This document shows positions 11,118 through 21,416 of a DNA stretch of 64,000 bases, in pieces. The first letter of the stretch is position 1. The number at the start of each line of letters is the position of its first letter. This stretch comes from a bacterium BMS3Abin06 (GTDB lineage: Bacteria > Nitrospirota > Thermodesulfovibrionia > UBA6902), in contig BDSY01000019.1 in assembly GCA_002897895.1 (NCBI GenBank), forward strand, positions 1-64,000, read 5' to 3'. The notes below the pieces were generated by a model. That model saw only the letters and a list, made by a program, of their open reading frames with translations. It did no database searches and was not told where the DNA came from. The position numbers and the translations under genes were made by a program.

Positions 11118-12155
11118 TTACTCAGCCGCTTCTTCTACGGCCGATATCTTGCCGAAAGAAATATTTTCTTTCAGAGCAAAAATTGCTCCGATAATAACGG
11201 TGGTTCCCATTGCAACAAGCCATGCAACAATGCCGAAGCTCAGTGCAATTGCCTTCTGAATGCCGAATATTCCGTGCAGCGCAGTGACGCACCCTAAATG
11301 ATATGACCCGAGAAATCCGGGTGTTGGAGCAACAGTTATAAAAATAGCAACAGTCAGGCAGAGCACAATGAGCGAACTTATAACCGGAAGACTCTCCTCT
11401 ATGCCGAATGCCAGATAAAGCGGATAATAGGTGAAAATAAATGTAGCCCATATAAGAAAAGTGAGGGAAGCTGTGGCAAAAAATCCGCGCCGGTCCCTGA
11501 TAATCTTCAGACCTTCACTGAATGAGTGCACTAATCCAATGATTTTTTCACCCCATTTCCGGGGGAATGGTTTAACACATACTTCTACGGCTTTCATTGT
11601 CCAGTTATTTTTATATTGAAGGAGGAAAGAAAACAGGAAAATGAAGAGGCAGAGTGAAACACTGACCATTCCGAAAATCTTAACTTTAACGAGTAATTGA
11701 TTCCCGGTTGCGGCATCTCCCGAGACAAAGGCTTCCGGCATAAAAACAAGCACAAAAACCAGCAGAAGCAGCACCAGAGTCAGATCAAACAGCCGCTCGA
11801 TAAAGATAGTGGCAAAAGAAGAACTGAAGCTGATCCGCGCTTTTTTGCTGAGCAGGTATGCCCTGATGAACTCGCCAGCCCTTGCCGGGAGCATATTGGC
11901 CATAAACCCCACCATTAATGGTGAAAAGAGGTCAGAGGTCTTTACTTCCTTTACAGAACGAACAAAATAACGCCACCGCATTGCCCTTAACAGATAACTC
12001 AGGATAACCAGGGATATTGCAGGGAAAAGATAGATGTAATGTACTGAAAGAAGCGCGTTCCCGAGTTCAGCGATCTTTACGCCCCGGAAGGCATAAAATA
12101 AGGACAAAGCTATAATAACAAGGCCTATAACAAGATGAAGATATTTTTTATTCAT
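11118..12155 (-). CDS. lysylphosphatidylglycerol synthase TM / flippase-like (UPF0104) membrane protein
   Basis: multi-TM; LLRAMRWRYFVRS, LPARAGEFIRAYLL, PGFLGSYHLGCVTAL. Confidence 0.8.
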   Translation of the reverse strand: MNKKYLHLVIGLVIIALSLFYAFRGVKIAELGNALLSVHYIYLFPAISLVILSYLLRAMRWRYFVRSVKEVKTSDLFSPLMVGFMANMLPARAGEFIRAYLLSKKARISFSSSFATIFIERLFDLTLVLLLLVFVLVFMPEAFVSGDAATGNQLLVKVKIFGMVSVSLCLFIFLFSFLLQYKNNWTMKAVEVCVKPFPRKWGEKIIGLVHSFSEGLKIIRDRRGFFATASLTFLIWATFIFTYYPLYLAFGIEESLPVISSLIVLCLTVAIFITVAPTPGFLGSYHLGCVTALHGIFGIQKAIALSFGIVAWLVAMGTTVIIGAIFALKENISFGKISAVEEAAE

Positions 12156-12669
12156 GGAGTCTCCGCTTGGATTATTATAGTATAGCTGTAAAAATCATTA
12201 ACAAGCAAGCAGACCCCAAGTCATTTTTACACGGGGAAGCGAACTAATAAAGATGGGATTTTGCAGGTTTTTGTATACACTGATATTGCTGCCTGCTCAG
12301 ATAATCAGGCCAAGACGAAAGATAGTATATCGATTGCATGGGTATAATCCTTTTCAGCAGACTTTTGATTCAAAGATATCCAATTCTCAAAAGTCAATTT
12401 CCTGTCCCGGTTGCCCCTGGCTATTCAATGGACTTTTGAGTTATTTATGGTTATTATTATCTATAAAGCAAGATTTGGTATTAAGGCAAGCGTTCAGTTA
12501 TCAGCTTTCAGCAAAGGCATGATATTGCTGGAAAGTGCTCAGGTTCTATCTGTTATCTATCATCAAAGTAACCGATTATTTATTTTAAATATTGATAGCT
12601 GAACTATTCAGGATTTGTTATTTAGATGGCATTGAGAGAAGATAAGCCGGAAAGCTCGGGTAAAACCTC

Positions 12670-14961
12670 ATGATATTTGAAACACCTCAGGACACATATA
12701 ATGCCTACCAGCGGTTTTTGAAAAAGGGGCAATTCAAAAAGGCATACCGCTGTCTTGAAAAAATGCTGCACGAGTTCCCTGATGATGAAGAACTTTTAGA
12801 TAATATTGTTGATCTCTGTCTTGTTTTCTGGGAAAATCCCAGGATGGCGCGGCCGTGGTTACAGAAGCTCATAACCATGCGGACTTTCTGGATTGATTAT
12901 ACTTCTTTAAGCCAGGTGGAGGCTTCACTGGAAAATATTACAAAGGCAAAGGAGTATCTCAAGACAGCAAGAAAACTGCAGAAAAAGCAGTCCCGGATAA
13001 TGCCTCCCAAAGAGAATCCCAAAAAAGTTTTTGCCGGAATTGAAGATTTTATTAAATTCAAGGAATGGAATCTGCTTGCAAAACAGGATATTAAAATAAA
13101 AACCGATGTTATGACCACGGATACAGAGGTCAGGTTTAAAAAAGAACGAAAGATAAATATCAGTGAGAAGGTGAAGAAACCTCCGACAAAGGTTGTTCCC
13201 GCAGATGCCGTTAAAGCAATGCCCTTGCCTGAGCCGGAACCAATTCCCGCGTATACCATCCCTCTGAAAATATCCCCCTTTAATGAAGAGAAGTTCAGGC
13301 CGTTTATTGAGGGCGGGAAGTCAACGCTGAATGAATGCCGGCTTTTAACTGATTACATGCAGATGACTGTCCGGAGCGGCTTTGATGATCTTTTGTGCAT
13401 AGATGCGATGACCGGCATTGAAAAATACTGGTATCAGGTTGAAACAGTCAAAAAGGTGCTCAAGCAATTTCACGGAAGGGTGCTTTTGTGTGACGAGGTG
13501 GGGCTCGGGAAGACTATAGAGGCAGGGATGCTCATAAAAGAATACCTGATGAGAGGCATGATTAAAAATGTCCTTATACTTACCCCTGCGCCTCTCGTAT
13601 CCCAGTGGAAGGAGGAGATGCTCTCCAAATTTCATATCGAGTTTCTGACAACGGACGATGTTGAATTTCAGGCGGACTCCGATAGCTTCTGGAAGAACAG
13701 ATTCATAATTGCATCTATTAATACGGCAAAGAGCAGCAAAAATAAGCCGTCGGTAATTGAACGGTTCTATGACCTCGTGGTTGTTGATGAGGCGCATCAC
13801 CTGAGAAACAGGCGCACCCTGTCGTGGAAACTCGTTAATCAGATTAAAAAGAAATTCATCTTTCTCCTGAGCGCAACGCCGGTGCAGAACAATCTCATTG
13901 AGCTTTTCAATCTTATTACTCTTTTGAAGCCCGGACAGTTCAAGACAGAGAAGCTCTTCAAGCAGGAGTATGTGAAAAGGGGCAATCAGAAGGTCCCGGC
14001 CAATAAAGAAAAATTGAGAGAGCTCTTAAGGGATGTGATGATAAGAAATACAAGGAGCGCCATAGACCTGAAGCTCCCGAAGAGATTTGCCACAACTATC
14101 AGGGTCGAGCCTACGGATATTGAAAGGAAAGTTTACGGCATTATCAGCGGTTATCTCAGAAGAGATGATTTAAAAAAACCGGTGATCAATCTCCTTCTGA
14201 AAGAGGCGGGCAGCAGCCCGTTTGCATTAAAGAAAAGCCTTATGAAAATCATGCCATCTGATAAAGGGGGGCAGGGGGGATTAAAGGATATCATTGATGC
14301 CCTCAATGATACCGGGGACATCAGCAAAGGCAAGGCCCTTCTGGAAATACTCATGAAAAATCCCCGTGAAAAAAAGATTATCTTTACACAGTACATAAAG
14401 ACCATGGACTACATTACCGACCTGCTGGCAAGGGAGGAAATCCCTTATGTTACTTTCAGCGGCAGTATGAATGTGAAGCAGAAGGATGCGGCAATTGCAA
14501 GATTCAGGGATGACATGCCCGTCCTTGTCTCCACCGAGTCCGGCGGGGAAGGAAGGAATATGCAGTTCTGCAATACAATCATAAACTTCGACCTCCCATG
14601 GAACCCGATGAAAATCGAACAGCGAATCGGGAGGCTTCACAGGATCGGGCAGACCAGGGATGTGTTTATATTCAACCTTTCCGTAAAGGACACGCTCGAG
14701 AATTATATCATAGACATACTTGACAGCAAGATAAACATGTTTGAGATGGTCATAGGAGAGATAGAGCCTATTCTCGGGCATCTTGGTGAAGAGCGGGACT
14801 TTGAAGACATAATTATGGAACTCTGGCTTAAAAGCAAAGATGAGGATGCCCTTAAACAGGGCTTTGACCGGCTCGGCAATGAGATGGTAAATGCCAAGGC
14901 CGAATATATTAAATCAAAGGCGCTCGATGAAGAGATATTCGGCGAGGACTATGAGACGTAA
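12670..14961 (+). CDS. SNF2-family DEAD/DEAH helicase with N-terminal helical (TPR-like) region
   Basis: LLCDEVGLGKTIEAGMLIKEYL (Walker A), VVDEAHHLRNR (DEAH), LLSATPVQNNLIELF, C-terminal STESGGEGRNMQFCNTIINFDLPWNPMKIEQRIGRLHRIGQ. Confidence 0.93.
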   Translation: MIFETPQDTYNAYQRFLKKGQFKKAYRCLEKMLHEFPDDEELLDNIVDLCLVFWENPRMARPWLQKLITMRTFWIDYTSLSQVEASLENITKAKEYLKTARKLQKKQSRIMPPKENPKKVFAGIEDFIKFKEWNLLAKQDIKIKTDVMTTDTEVRFKKERKINISEKVKKPPTKVVPADAVKAMPLPEPEPIPAYTIPLKISPFNEEKFRPFIEGGKSTLNECRLLTDYMQMTVRSGFDDLLCIDAMTGIEKYWYQVETVKKVLKQFHGRVLLCDEVGLGKTIEAGMLIKEYLMRGMIKNVLILTPAPLVSQWKEEMLSKFHIEFLTTDDVEFQADSDSFWKNRFIIASINTAKSSKNKPSVIERFYDLVVVDEAHHLRNRRTLSWKLVNQIKKKFIFLLSATPVQNNLIELFNLITLLKPGQFKTEKLFKQEYVKRGNQKVPANKEKLRELLRDVMIRNTRSAIDLKLPKRFATTIRVEPTDIERKVYGIISGYLRRDDLKKPVINLLLKEAGSSPFALKKSLMKIMPSDKGGQGGLKDIIDALNDTGDISKGKALLEILMKNPREKKIIFTQYIKTMDYITDLLAREEIPYVTFSGSMNVKQKDAAIARFRDDMPVLVSTESGGEGRNMQFCNTIINFDLPWNPMKIEQRIGRLHRIGQTRDVFIFNLSVKDTLENYIIDILDSKINMFEMVIGEIEPILGHLGEERDFEDIIMELWLKSKDEDALKQGFDRLGNEMVNAKAEYIKSKALDEEIFGEDYET

Positions 14962-15019
14962 AAACAGGGTGCAGGGTTCGGGAATAGAAAGACATTAAGA
15001 CACAAAGTAATAGATAACT

Positions 15020-16162
15020 ATGAATAAGACATTGTCTGAAGTTATAGCTGACATATTGATACACAACGGCGCTGTTATAGAAAAGAAGGATGACGGGTGT
15101 CTTGAATTTCTTGCCACTGAGACACTTGCAGACAAACTCGGTCTTCCTGATTACGGCAGGCTGCGGTTTGGCTACAATGACTCATCAGGGGATGCAATCT
15201 CTGCGACATATGATTCCGAGCTGTTTAAGGCAATGGCAAAATTGTTGAAAGGCAAAGGAGAATTTTCTGTTGCTTCATTCGAATCCTCCTGCCCGAATAC
15301 CGGAAAACTGCTTAAGAACCTGAATGAGACGATAGTCCTGAACAATGCTGCCTTCCGCCTGGAAAAGTCAGAGACAAAAGAGATTTCTTATTTATTATGC
15401 TATTTCAAATACACGGCCATATCCGATGAAAAGCGTGAGGGCATTGCACAGGTCCTGATAAATGAGCTGAATCTTTCCGCCATACCGTTTGAAGACGGTC
15501 TTCCCGGACTTGAAGATTCAGGAGAAGGATCAGCAGGTATTGAGAGACAAGACATCGAGACAGTATTCCGGTCCTCGTATTCCGCCGGGGTTGAAATGGT
15601 AAAGGAAAGGCTTAAGGACTTTGTCAGGAGCCTTGAGAGGAGGCTTAACCGCGATATACGCAGGGTGCATGAATATTATGAGATCCTCAAAAATGAGGCA
15701 GGAATTGCAATAGAAAAGAAAACAGCTTCCACAGGAGACCGGAGAGTCAGGGAAGAAGAGATTGAGAGGCAGCTGAAAAAGAAGATAAACGCCATTGAAA
15801 CAGAGTGCAAATGGAAGGTCCAGGACCTGATAACCAAATACTCCCTGAATATACAAATAGAACCGCTCTCAATTATTCGCATAGAGACACAATCACCCGT
15901 ATTATGGATAAACATAAGGAGAAGGCTCGCCTCAAGGTCATTCCCCGTTACTTATAATCCGCTAATTAAAGAGCTGGATGCTTTGCCGTGCGAGTTATGT
16001 TTTAACCCGAAGAAGCCTTATTTTATATGCGACAACAAACTTCACATCATTTGCAGCACATGTTTTAAAATATGCCCTGACTGCGGAAAACAATACTGCG
16101 GAGCTTGTCATATAAACGGATGCCCTAAATGCGGCAATAAAATAAAATCCGGCAGGAAGTGA
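15020..16162 (+). CDS. hypothetical protein with central coiled coil and C-terminal Zn-binding Cys clusters
   Basis: CELC...CSTCFKICPDCGKQYCGACHINGCPKCG at C-terminus; charged helical middle; follows SNF2 gene by 58 nt. Confidence 0.7.
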   Translation: MNKTLSEVIADILIHNGAVIEKKDDGCLEFLATETLADKLGLPDYGRLRFGYNDSSGDAISATYDSELFKAMAKLLKGKGEFSVASFESSCPNTGKLLKNLNETIVLNNAAFRLEKSETKEISYLLCYFKYTAISDEKREGIAQVLINELNLSAIPFEDGLPGLEDSGEGSAGIERQDIETVFRSSYSAGVEMVKERLKDFVRSLERRLNRDIRRVHEYYEILKNEAGIAIEKKTASTGDRRVREEEIERQLKKKINAIETECKWKVQDLITKYSLNIQIEPLSIIRIETQSPVLWINIRRRLASRSFPVTYNPLIKELDALPCELCFNPKKPYFICDNKLHIICSTCFKICPDCGKQYCGACHINGCPKCGNKIKSGRK

Positions 16163-16217
16163 CAGTTTAATATTTTTTTCGATATTTCAGTATCCTAACT
16201 ATATCGGAGAACACATA

Positions 16218-18467
16218 TCAGGCAGTCTGGACAATCGCTTTCCCGGCCCTGTTGATAGTTTCCTGTATGTCCTCTGCATTCATGGCCACACGATCAAGAA
16301 ATTCTATCATATCTTCCCGCTCACTGCCTTTTTTCTCCATCATCATCTCCAATACCTTTACATCTGCATTGTATGATTGAAACCGCTCAATCAGAAGCTG
16401 GTGGAGATATTCCACTGCTGCATTGAGGAGCCTGGAGACATATTGAAATTTAAAATTTTCGCGGTAATTTTCAAAATGAAATACGATAGCTTTCTCGGTT
16501 TCGCGTTTAATAAGCATAAACCCGTCGGCCAGGGCAAGCATCTGTTCTTCTTTCTCCTGTTCCGGGGTTTTTTTAAATGCCTTTTTAATAAATTTTTTCA
16601 GAGAATAGAAACCGAGGCGCATTACAGCGCCGGTTCTCACTTTTGCGGAATATCGCAGGGCGGCAGTGGATGAAGGCAATGATAAGCCGGCTACCCTCTT
16701 TATAATATTAATATCCAGGAGGTGCTGCACATCATCGGCAAAGCCGTTGATTTCACTGAAAGAGTTGTTGATAACGGCCTTTAATTCAGCGATGTCATCT
16801 GATGCCAGGGACTGGTAAGGTCCGGCAATAGACTCCAGAGATGACTGGATACGGCCTTCTATTCCCTTGGAAAACCGGGCAATTTCCGGGTTAACGGTAT
16901 TAGTCATAAACGCATCCAGTGCCTGCTTGAATTCCTGGAATACGTGGTAAAGGGTATTTGAAAACCCGGAAGCCGTCAGCTTTTCCCTGTAGTCTTCAGT
17001 TGAAATCGTATATTGCCGCACAAAGTTTGAAGTCTGCTCTACAATACTGCCCGAATAGATATTGAAAAACTTGTCGATCTCCGCTTTCAGTTCCCTCATG
17101 ACTTTGTCTTTGGCGCCGCTCAGTGTGTTTTTTACCAGGGATTTGATCTGTTCCATCCGCTCCTGGTGATGTTTCATTTTTTTAATGATTGACGAGGCCC
17201 CCTCAACATCCTTCCTCATGAGTTCCTTATTCATGAGTGCCCAGCGCTCGGCACCGGCAGCCATTACCTCCATTCGTGCAAGGTGATTCTTTATCAGAAG
17301 GTCGAACCGGTCGCGGGTGAGTTTGCTGTTCAGGTAAGTCTCAAATCTCTCTGTTTCATTGTTTGAAAAGGCCACCACGTCTTTTTCCGCCATCCACTGA
17401 TCGAGGCGAAGGCTGTCGCGTTTAGTTAAGTTTACGGACGAGACACTGAACAGGTTGAACAATGCAGAAAATGTGTAGAGATCCGGGTCCGGCCTTATCA
17501 GGGCCAGTTCTTCCCTGGCCTTGTCTACAACTTTGTTCAGATCTTCCAGAGACTCATGTTCACTTAAATCGATATTCACGACAAAAAGAATATTTTCCAG
17601 TATCCCCATTTTCTTTATCATTGAGAGAAACCGGATATCCGCCTGCCGGAGCCCTGTGCGGCTGCTGATAACATATACAATAAGATGGGTTCGCAGCAGA
17701 TAGTCCTGGATCATGGCAAGATGAAGCGGGTTGGGGGAATCACTCCCCTGGCAGTCGGCGATCTCAATGGAGCGGTCAATAGTGTCATCGTTGATTTCAA
17801 GTTCTATGTCTTTTAAATAAACGGCTAATGCATCATCACCGACATAAGTCCGGTGCTCGGGAAAACGCTCGCCACTGAATTCGGTAGTCATGGATTCAGC
17901 GGAGATCATCTCATTGACAAGGTCGTACCCTTTTAAGTACAGGGAGAGCAGTATGCTGTTGGTATTGCGGACCCCGTCCGTAATGAGCAGGTCATTGCTC
18001 AATCCCTCCAGGGCGCGGCGAAGAGACCGACGGTCCCGTTCACGCCGGATGTCAAATGGCTTATCATCCGCCTGGCGTTCCCACGAAGGCAGCATGACCA
18101 GGGCCTGTTCAATATCTGCGTTTATCTCATCCCATGACTTAAAAAAGAGAACGGCCTTTAAGTTTTTTCCACTGCGGATGCGGGTAACAATTGATGTCAC
18201 AATCCCCGCGCCCCTTTTCAGATAGTCGCCCCTGAAAAGCGAATTGACGAATGTGCTTTTGCCGGATTTGACCGCACCGACTACAGCAACGCGAACCACC
18301 TCCTCGCTGATCTGGTGATGAATGTCTTTACAGGCCTTATGCCACTCGTGAAACCGGCTGTCCGCAATATCCGGCCTGCTTTGTACGGTGGACAACAAAG
18401 AAGAGAGCGATTCATTAATACCGAGCAATTCTTCCTTGAGGCTGCTATATGTTTCTTTCATCGTCAT
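16218..18467 (-). CDS. dynamin-family GTPase; ORF opens at 18599, start probably near 18461-18467
   Basis: P-loop VAVVGAVKSGKSTFVNSLF, switch GIVTSIVTRI, DCQGSD, NIDLSE; helical tail. Confidence 0.85.
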   Translation of the reverse strand: MTMKETYSSLKEELLGINESLSSLLSTVQSRPDIADSRFHEWHKACKDIHHQISEEVVRVAVVGAVKSGKSTFVNSLFRGDYLKRGAGIVTSIVTRIRSGKNLKAVLFFKSWDEINADIEQALVMLPSWERQADDKPFDIRRERDRRSLRRALEGLSNDLLITDGVRNTNSILLSLYLKGYDLVNEMISAESMTTEFSGERFPEHRTYVGDDALAVYLKDIELEINDDTIDRSIEIADCQGSDSPNPLHLAMIQDYLLRTHLIVYVISSRTGLRQADIRFLSMIKKMGILENILFVVNIDLSEHESLEDLNKVVDKAREELALIRPDPDLYTFSALFNLFSVSSVNLTKRDSLRLDQWMAEKDVVAFSNNETERFETYLNSKLTRDRFDLLIKNHLARMEVMAAGAERWALMNKELMRKDVEGASSIIKKMKHHQERMEQIKSLVKNTLSGAKDKVMRELKAEIDKFFNIYSGSIVEQTSNFVRQYTISTEDYREKLTASGFSNTLYHVFQEFKQALDAFMTNTVNPEIARFSKGIEGRIQSSLESIAGPYQSLASDDIAELKAVINNSFSEINGFADDVQHLLDINIIKRVAGLSLPSSTAALRYSAKVRTGAVMRLGFYSLKKFIKKAFKKTPEQEKEEQMLALADGFMLIKRETEKAIVFHFENYRENFKFQYVSRLLNAAVEYLHQLLIERFQSYNADVKVLEMMMEKKGSEREDMIEFLDRVAMNAEDIQETINRAGKAIVQTA

Positions 18468-18645
18468 GGTTTCAACTGCCTTATAGCCTGAAATTTTTTT
18501 CAAGAAAAAAACTATTATATCACGACAACGGCAATTAAGAAAACTTCCCGACAAATTGGACAAGATGATAGTGATTTCAGTAAAATCAAAGACAGACAAG
18601 CAACTTTACAGGTAAATACTCTTTAACCGGGCCGGATAACATAAA

Positions 18646-19377
18646 ATGTCGGAAATGGGTTACATAACAGCTTTATTGGGCGGAGTTCTTTCGTTTCTTT
18701 CACCCTGCGTGCTTCCCCTTATTCCCTCTTATGTCTCCTTTATCACGGGAATATCCTTTGAAGACTTCAAGACCGGCGACAGGGCGCGGATAAGAAAGCT
18801 CACCATAATAAACTCCTCTGCTTTTGTTCTCGGATTTTCTACAGTATTTATTTTGCTCGGTGTCTCTTCTACGTACATCGGAAAATTTTTTGCAGTTTAT
18901 TATGATCAGATAAGGATTATCGGCGGGATCATTATCATCCTGTTCGGTCTTTATGTAATGGGTGTTTTAAAATTAAACTTTCTTGCCTCAGACAGGAGAA
19001 TCCACCTCCGGTCAAAGCCCAGGGGACATTTCGGGGCATTCATTGTAGGCCTTACATTCGGAGCAGGCTGGACCCCGTGTATCGGTCCCATACTCGGCTC
19101 TATCCTGCTTATTGCAAGTACAACAGGTTCTGCGATGCAGGGATTCAAACTATTAGTTGTATATTCGGCAGGTCTCGCTATCCCCTTTGTGACTACAGCG
19201 CTGCTTATAAATACTTTTCTCAGCCATTTCAGCGCAATTCAGAAGTATATGAGGCTCATAATGATTCTGAGCGGCCTGCTGCTGATTGGCTTTGGCATAA
19301 TCTTATTGACCGATAATGTTCCTCTCCTGTTAGGTATGGCCCCGGATCTGGGCGTTGAAGAGCTGGTTGCGCCTTAA
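18646..19377 (+). CDS. ccdA: cytochrome c biogenesis protein CcdA-like
   Basis: GGVLSFLSPCVLPLIPSYVSFITG and GLTFGAGWTPCIGPILGSIL motifs. Confidence 0.93.
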   Translation: MSEMGYITALLGGVLSFLSPCVLPLIPSYVSFITGISFEDFKTGDRARIRKLTIINSSAFVLGFSTVFILLGVSSTYIGKFFAVYYDQIRIIGGIIIILFGLYVMGVLKLNFLASDRRIHLRSKPRGHFGAFIVGLTFGAGWTPCIGPILGSILLIASTTGSAMQGFKLLVVYSAGLAIPFVTTALLINTFLSHFSAIQKYMRLIMILSGLLLIGFGIILLTDNVPLLLGMAPDLGVEELVAP

Positions 19378-19639
19378 GGTTATTTGGAATTTGACAAATT
19401 TCGGCAGGAATTTGTTATACTTTTATTAAATCCCGGGACACTTGCAGAATGCCGCCCAGATAAACCGAAGGGCCTTATAACCTGATATTTAGCCGGATGT
19501 TCTGACTTTTTGTAAGCGCCCGTCCGTAAAATATATTTACATATTCCATGGAAAATCCGAAAAAGACGAAAACACTCTTATTACCCCCCCTCACGTTTAA
19601 AAACCGGATGCTCAAATCTTACCTGGACGTATTAAACAG

Positions 19640-20608
19640 ATGAGGATATTAATTACCGGTATCGCGGGGTTTATGGGCTCGCATCTTGCCGGGTACTTAA
19701 TAAAGAATGGCCATAATCATATAAGCGGCATAATCAGGTCCGGTTCCGACCGGATAAGCAGCATCGATTTTATTGAGTCAAAATTAGATATCCATGAATG
19801 TGACTTGCTGGATGCAGCCACCCTTGAACCCATTATTTCAAAAGTAAAACCCGACCTGGTTTTTCATCTTGCCTCGGAGCTTCCACGAGCCAATTTTACC
19901 GGCAATCCCGTCAATATGTATCTCAGCAATATCATAGGAACCCTTAATCTTCTTGAAAGCATCAGGACGCACGGTACGGAGACAAAGATTATCATGGCCG
20001 GATCCAGCAGGGAATATGGCGCTATTTTGCCTGGTGAGTGTCCGGTCAAAGAGGACCATCCGCTTAATCCTGCTGATCCGTATGCTTTATCCAAGGCTGC
20101 GCAGTTTTTCATGGGATCTGAATACGTTAAGCATTTCGGGATGAAAATATTTTTTGCAAGGGTCTTCTACCTGACAGGCCCCGGACAGCCTGCCGGATTT
20201 GTCTGCTCTTCGATTGCCAGACAGGCTGTTCTGGTCAAAAAAGGTCTGGCGCCTAATATTGTTATAGGAAACCGTGAAGTCAGAAGAGATTTTGTGGATG
20301 TCAGGGATGTGGTCGAAGCCCTTTTTCTCATAAGTGAACGGGGCAGGCCCGGAGAGGTTTATAACGTCTGCTCGGTCAAGGGCCACCGTATTGAGGATGT
20401 TCTTAATATTATTAAAAATCTGCTTCAGTTAGACGACGTAACAGTTTACAACGAGCCTGCTCTTACGAGAAAAAATGAGTCACCCGTAATCACCGGGGAC
20501 AACTCCAAAATATCTTCCGAGACAGGCTGGAGCCCTCTGATAACATTGGAAAAATCCCTCGAGGATCTGCTGCGGGATATTGAGAGACAGACAGCAGGTA
20601 AAGATTAG
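19640..20608 (+). CDS. NAD-dependent epimerase/dehydratase, GDP-6-deoxymannose reductase (Rmd)-like
   Basis: ILITGIAGFMGSHLAGYL, YALSK catalytic motif. Confidence 0.85.
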   Translation: MRILITGIAGFMGSHLAGYLIKNGHNHISGIIRSGSDRISSIDFIESKLDIHECDLLDAATLEPIISKVKPDLVFHLASELPRANFTGNPVNMYLSNIIGTLNLLESIRTHGTETKIIMAGSSREYGAILPGECPVKEDHPLNPADPYALSKAAQFFMGSEYVKHFGMKIFFARVFYLTGPGQPAGFVCSSIARQAVLVKKGLAPNIVIGNREVRRDFVDVRDVVEALFLISERGRPGEVYNVCSVKGHRIEDVLNIIKNLLQLDDVTVYNEPALTRKNESPVITGDNSKISSETGWSPLITLEKSLEDLLRDIERQTAGKD

Positions 20609-20679
20609 GCAACGGTTCACGGTTCGCAGTTACCGGTTACAAAAATTTATTTTCAGGTTAATAAAATTTACATTAAGAC

Positions 20680-21402
20680 ATGAATGCCTTAAATGATAAA
20701 CAGAAATCTTTAATAGTAATCCCTACATACAATGAAAAAGAGAATATCGTCAGGCTTGTCAAAGCCATTCTGGAATTGCCCTTTGACATTTCGGCGCTTA
20801 TAGTCGATGATAATTCTCCTGACGGAACAGGTGTCATAGCTGATGAACTTGCCCGGAAGTACGATAAAGTGGACGTCATTCATCGTAAGGGAAAAGGTGG
20901 AAGAGGGTCGGCATGTCTGGCCGGCTTTCGCTATGCTGCTTCCTTAGACGTGGACTATATATTTGAAATGGATGCAGACCTCTCACACGATCCAAAGGAG
21001 ATTCCTGAATTTCTGGAGAAGATAAAAAATTACGATGCGGTCATCGGATCGAGGTATGCTGAGGGGAGCAGGATAATAAACTGGGGAATATTGAGGCGCA
21101 TTTTCAGCAGGCTTGCCAATTTCTATGCAGGGCTCCTTCTTGGAATTCCCATTACCGACTATACAAACGGATACAGATGTTACAGAAAAGAGGTTCTGGA
21201 TGATCTGGATATTGATAAAATAGATTCATCGGGATATATTGTCCTTAGTGAAGTTGCTTATCAACTCGCAAGGAAAGGCTGCACAATAGGAGAGATCCCG
21301 ACCGTATTTGTAAACAGGAGACGTGGTGAGTCAAATCTTTCAATCAAAGAGATAACGGATGCCTTTGTATCCTTATTAAGAATCAGATCCAGATACAGTT
21401 AA
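20680..21402 (+). CDS. polyprenol monophosphomannose synthase-like GT2
   Basis: VIPTYNEKENIVRLVKAIL, DDNSPDGTG, EMDADLSHDPKEIP. Confidence 0.9.
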   Translation: MNALNDKQKSLIVIPTYNEKENIVRLVKAILELPFDISALIVDDNSPDGTGVIADELARKYDKVDVIHRKGKGGRGSACLAGFRYAASLDVDYIFEMDADLSHDPKEIPEFLEKIKNYDAVIGSRYAEGSRIINWGILRRIFSRLANFYAGLLLGIPITDYTNGYRCYRKEVLDDLDIDKIDSSGYIVLSEVAYQLARKGCTIGEIPTVFVNRRRGESNLSIKEITDAFVSLLRIRSRYS

Positions 21403-21416
21403 AAGGATGTAACTAC

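Noticed and set aside
18951-19148. minus-strand ORF opposite ccdA
   Set aside because: Shadow ORF within a clear membrane-protein gene.
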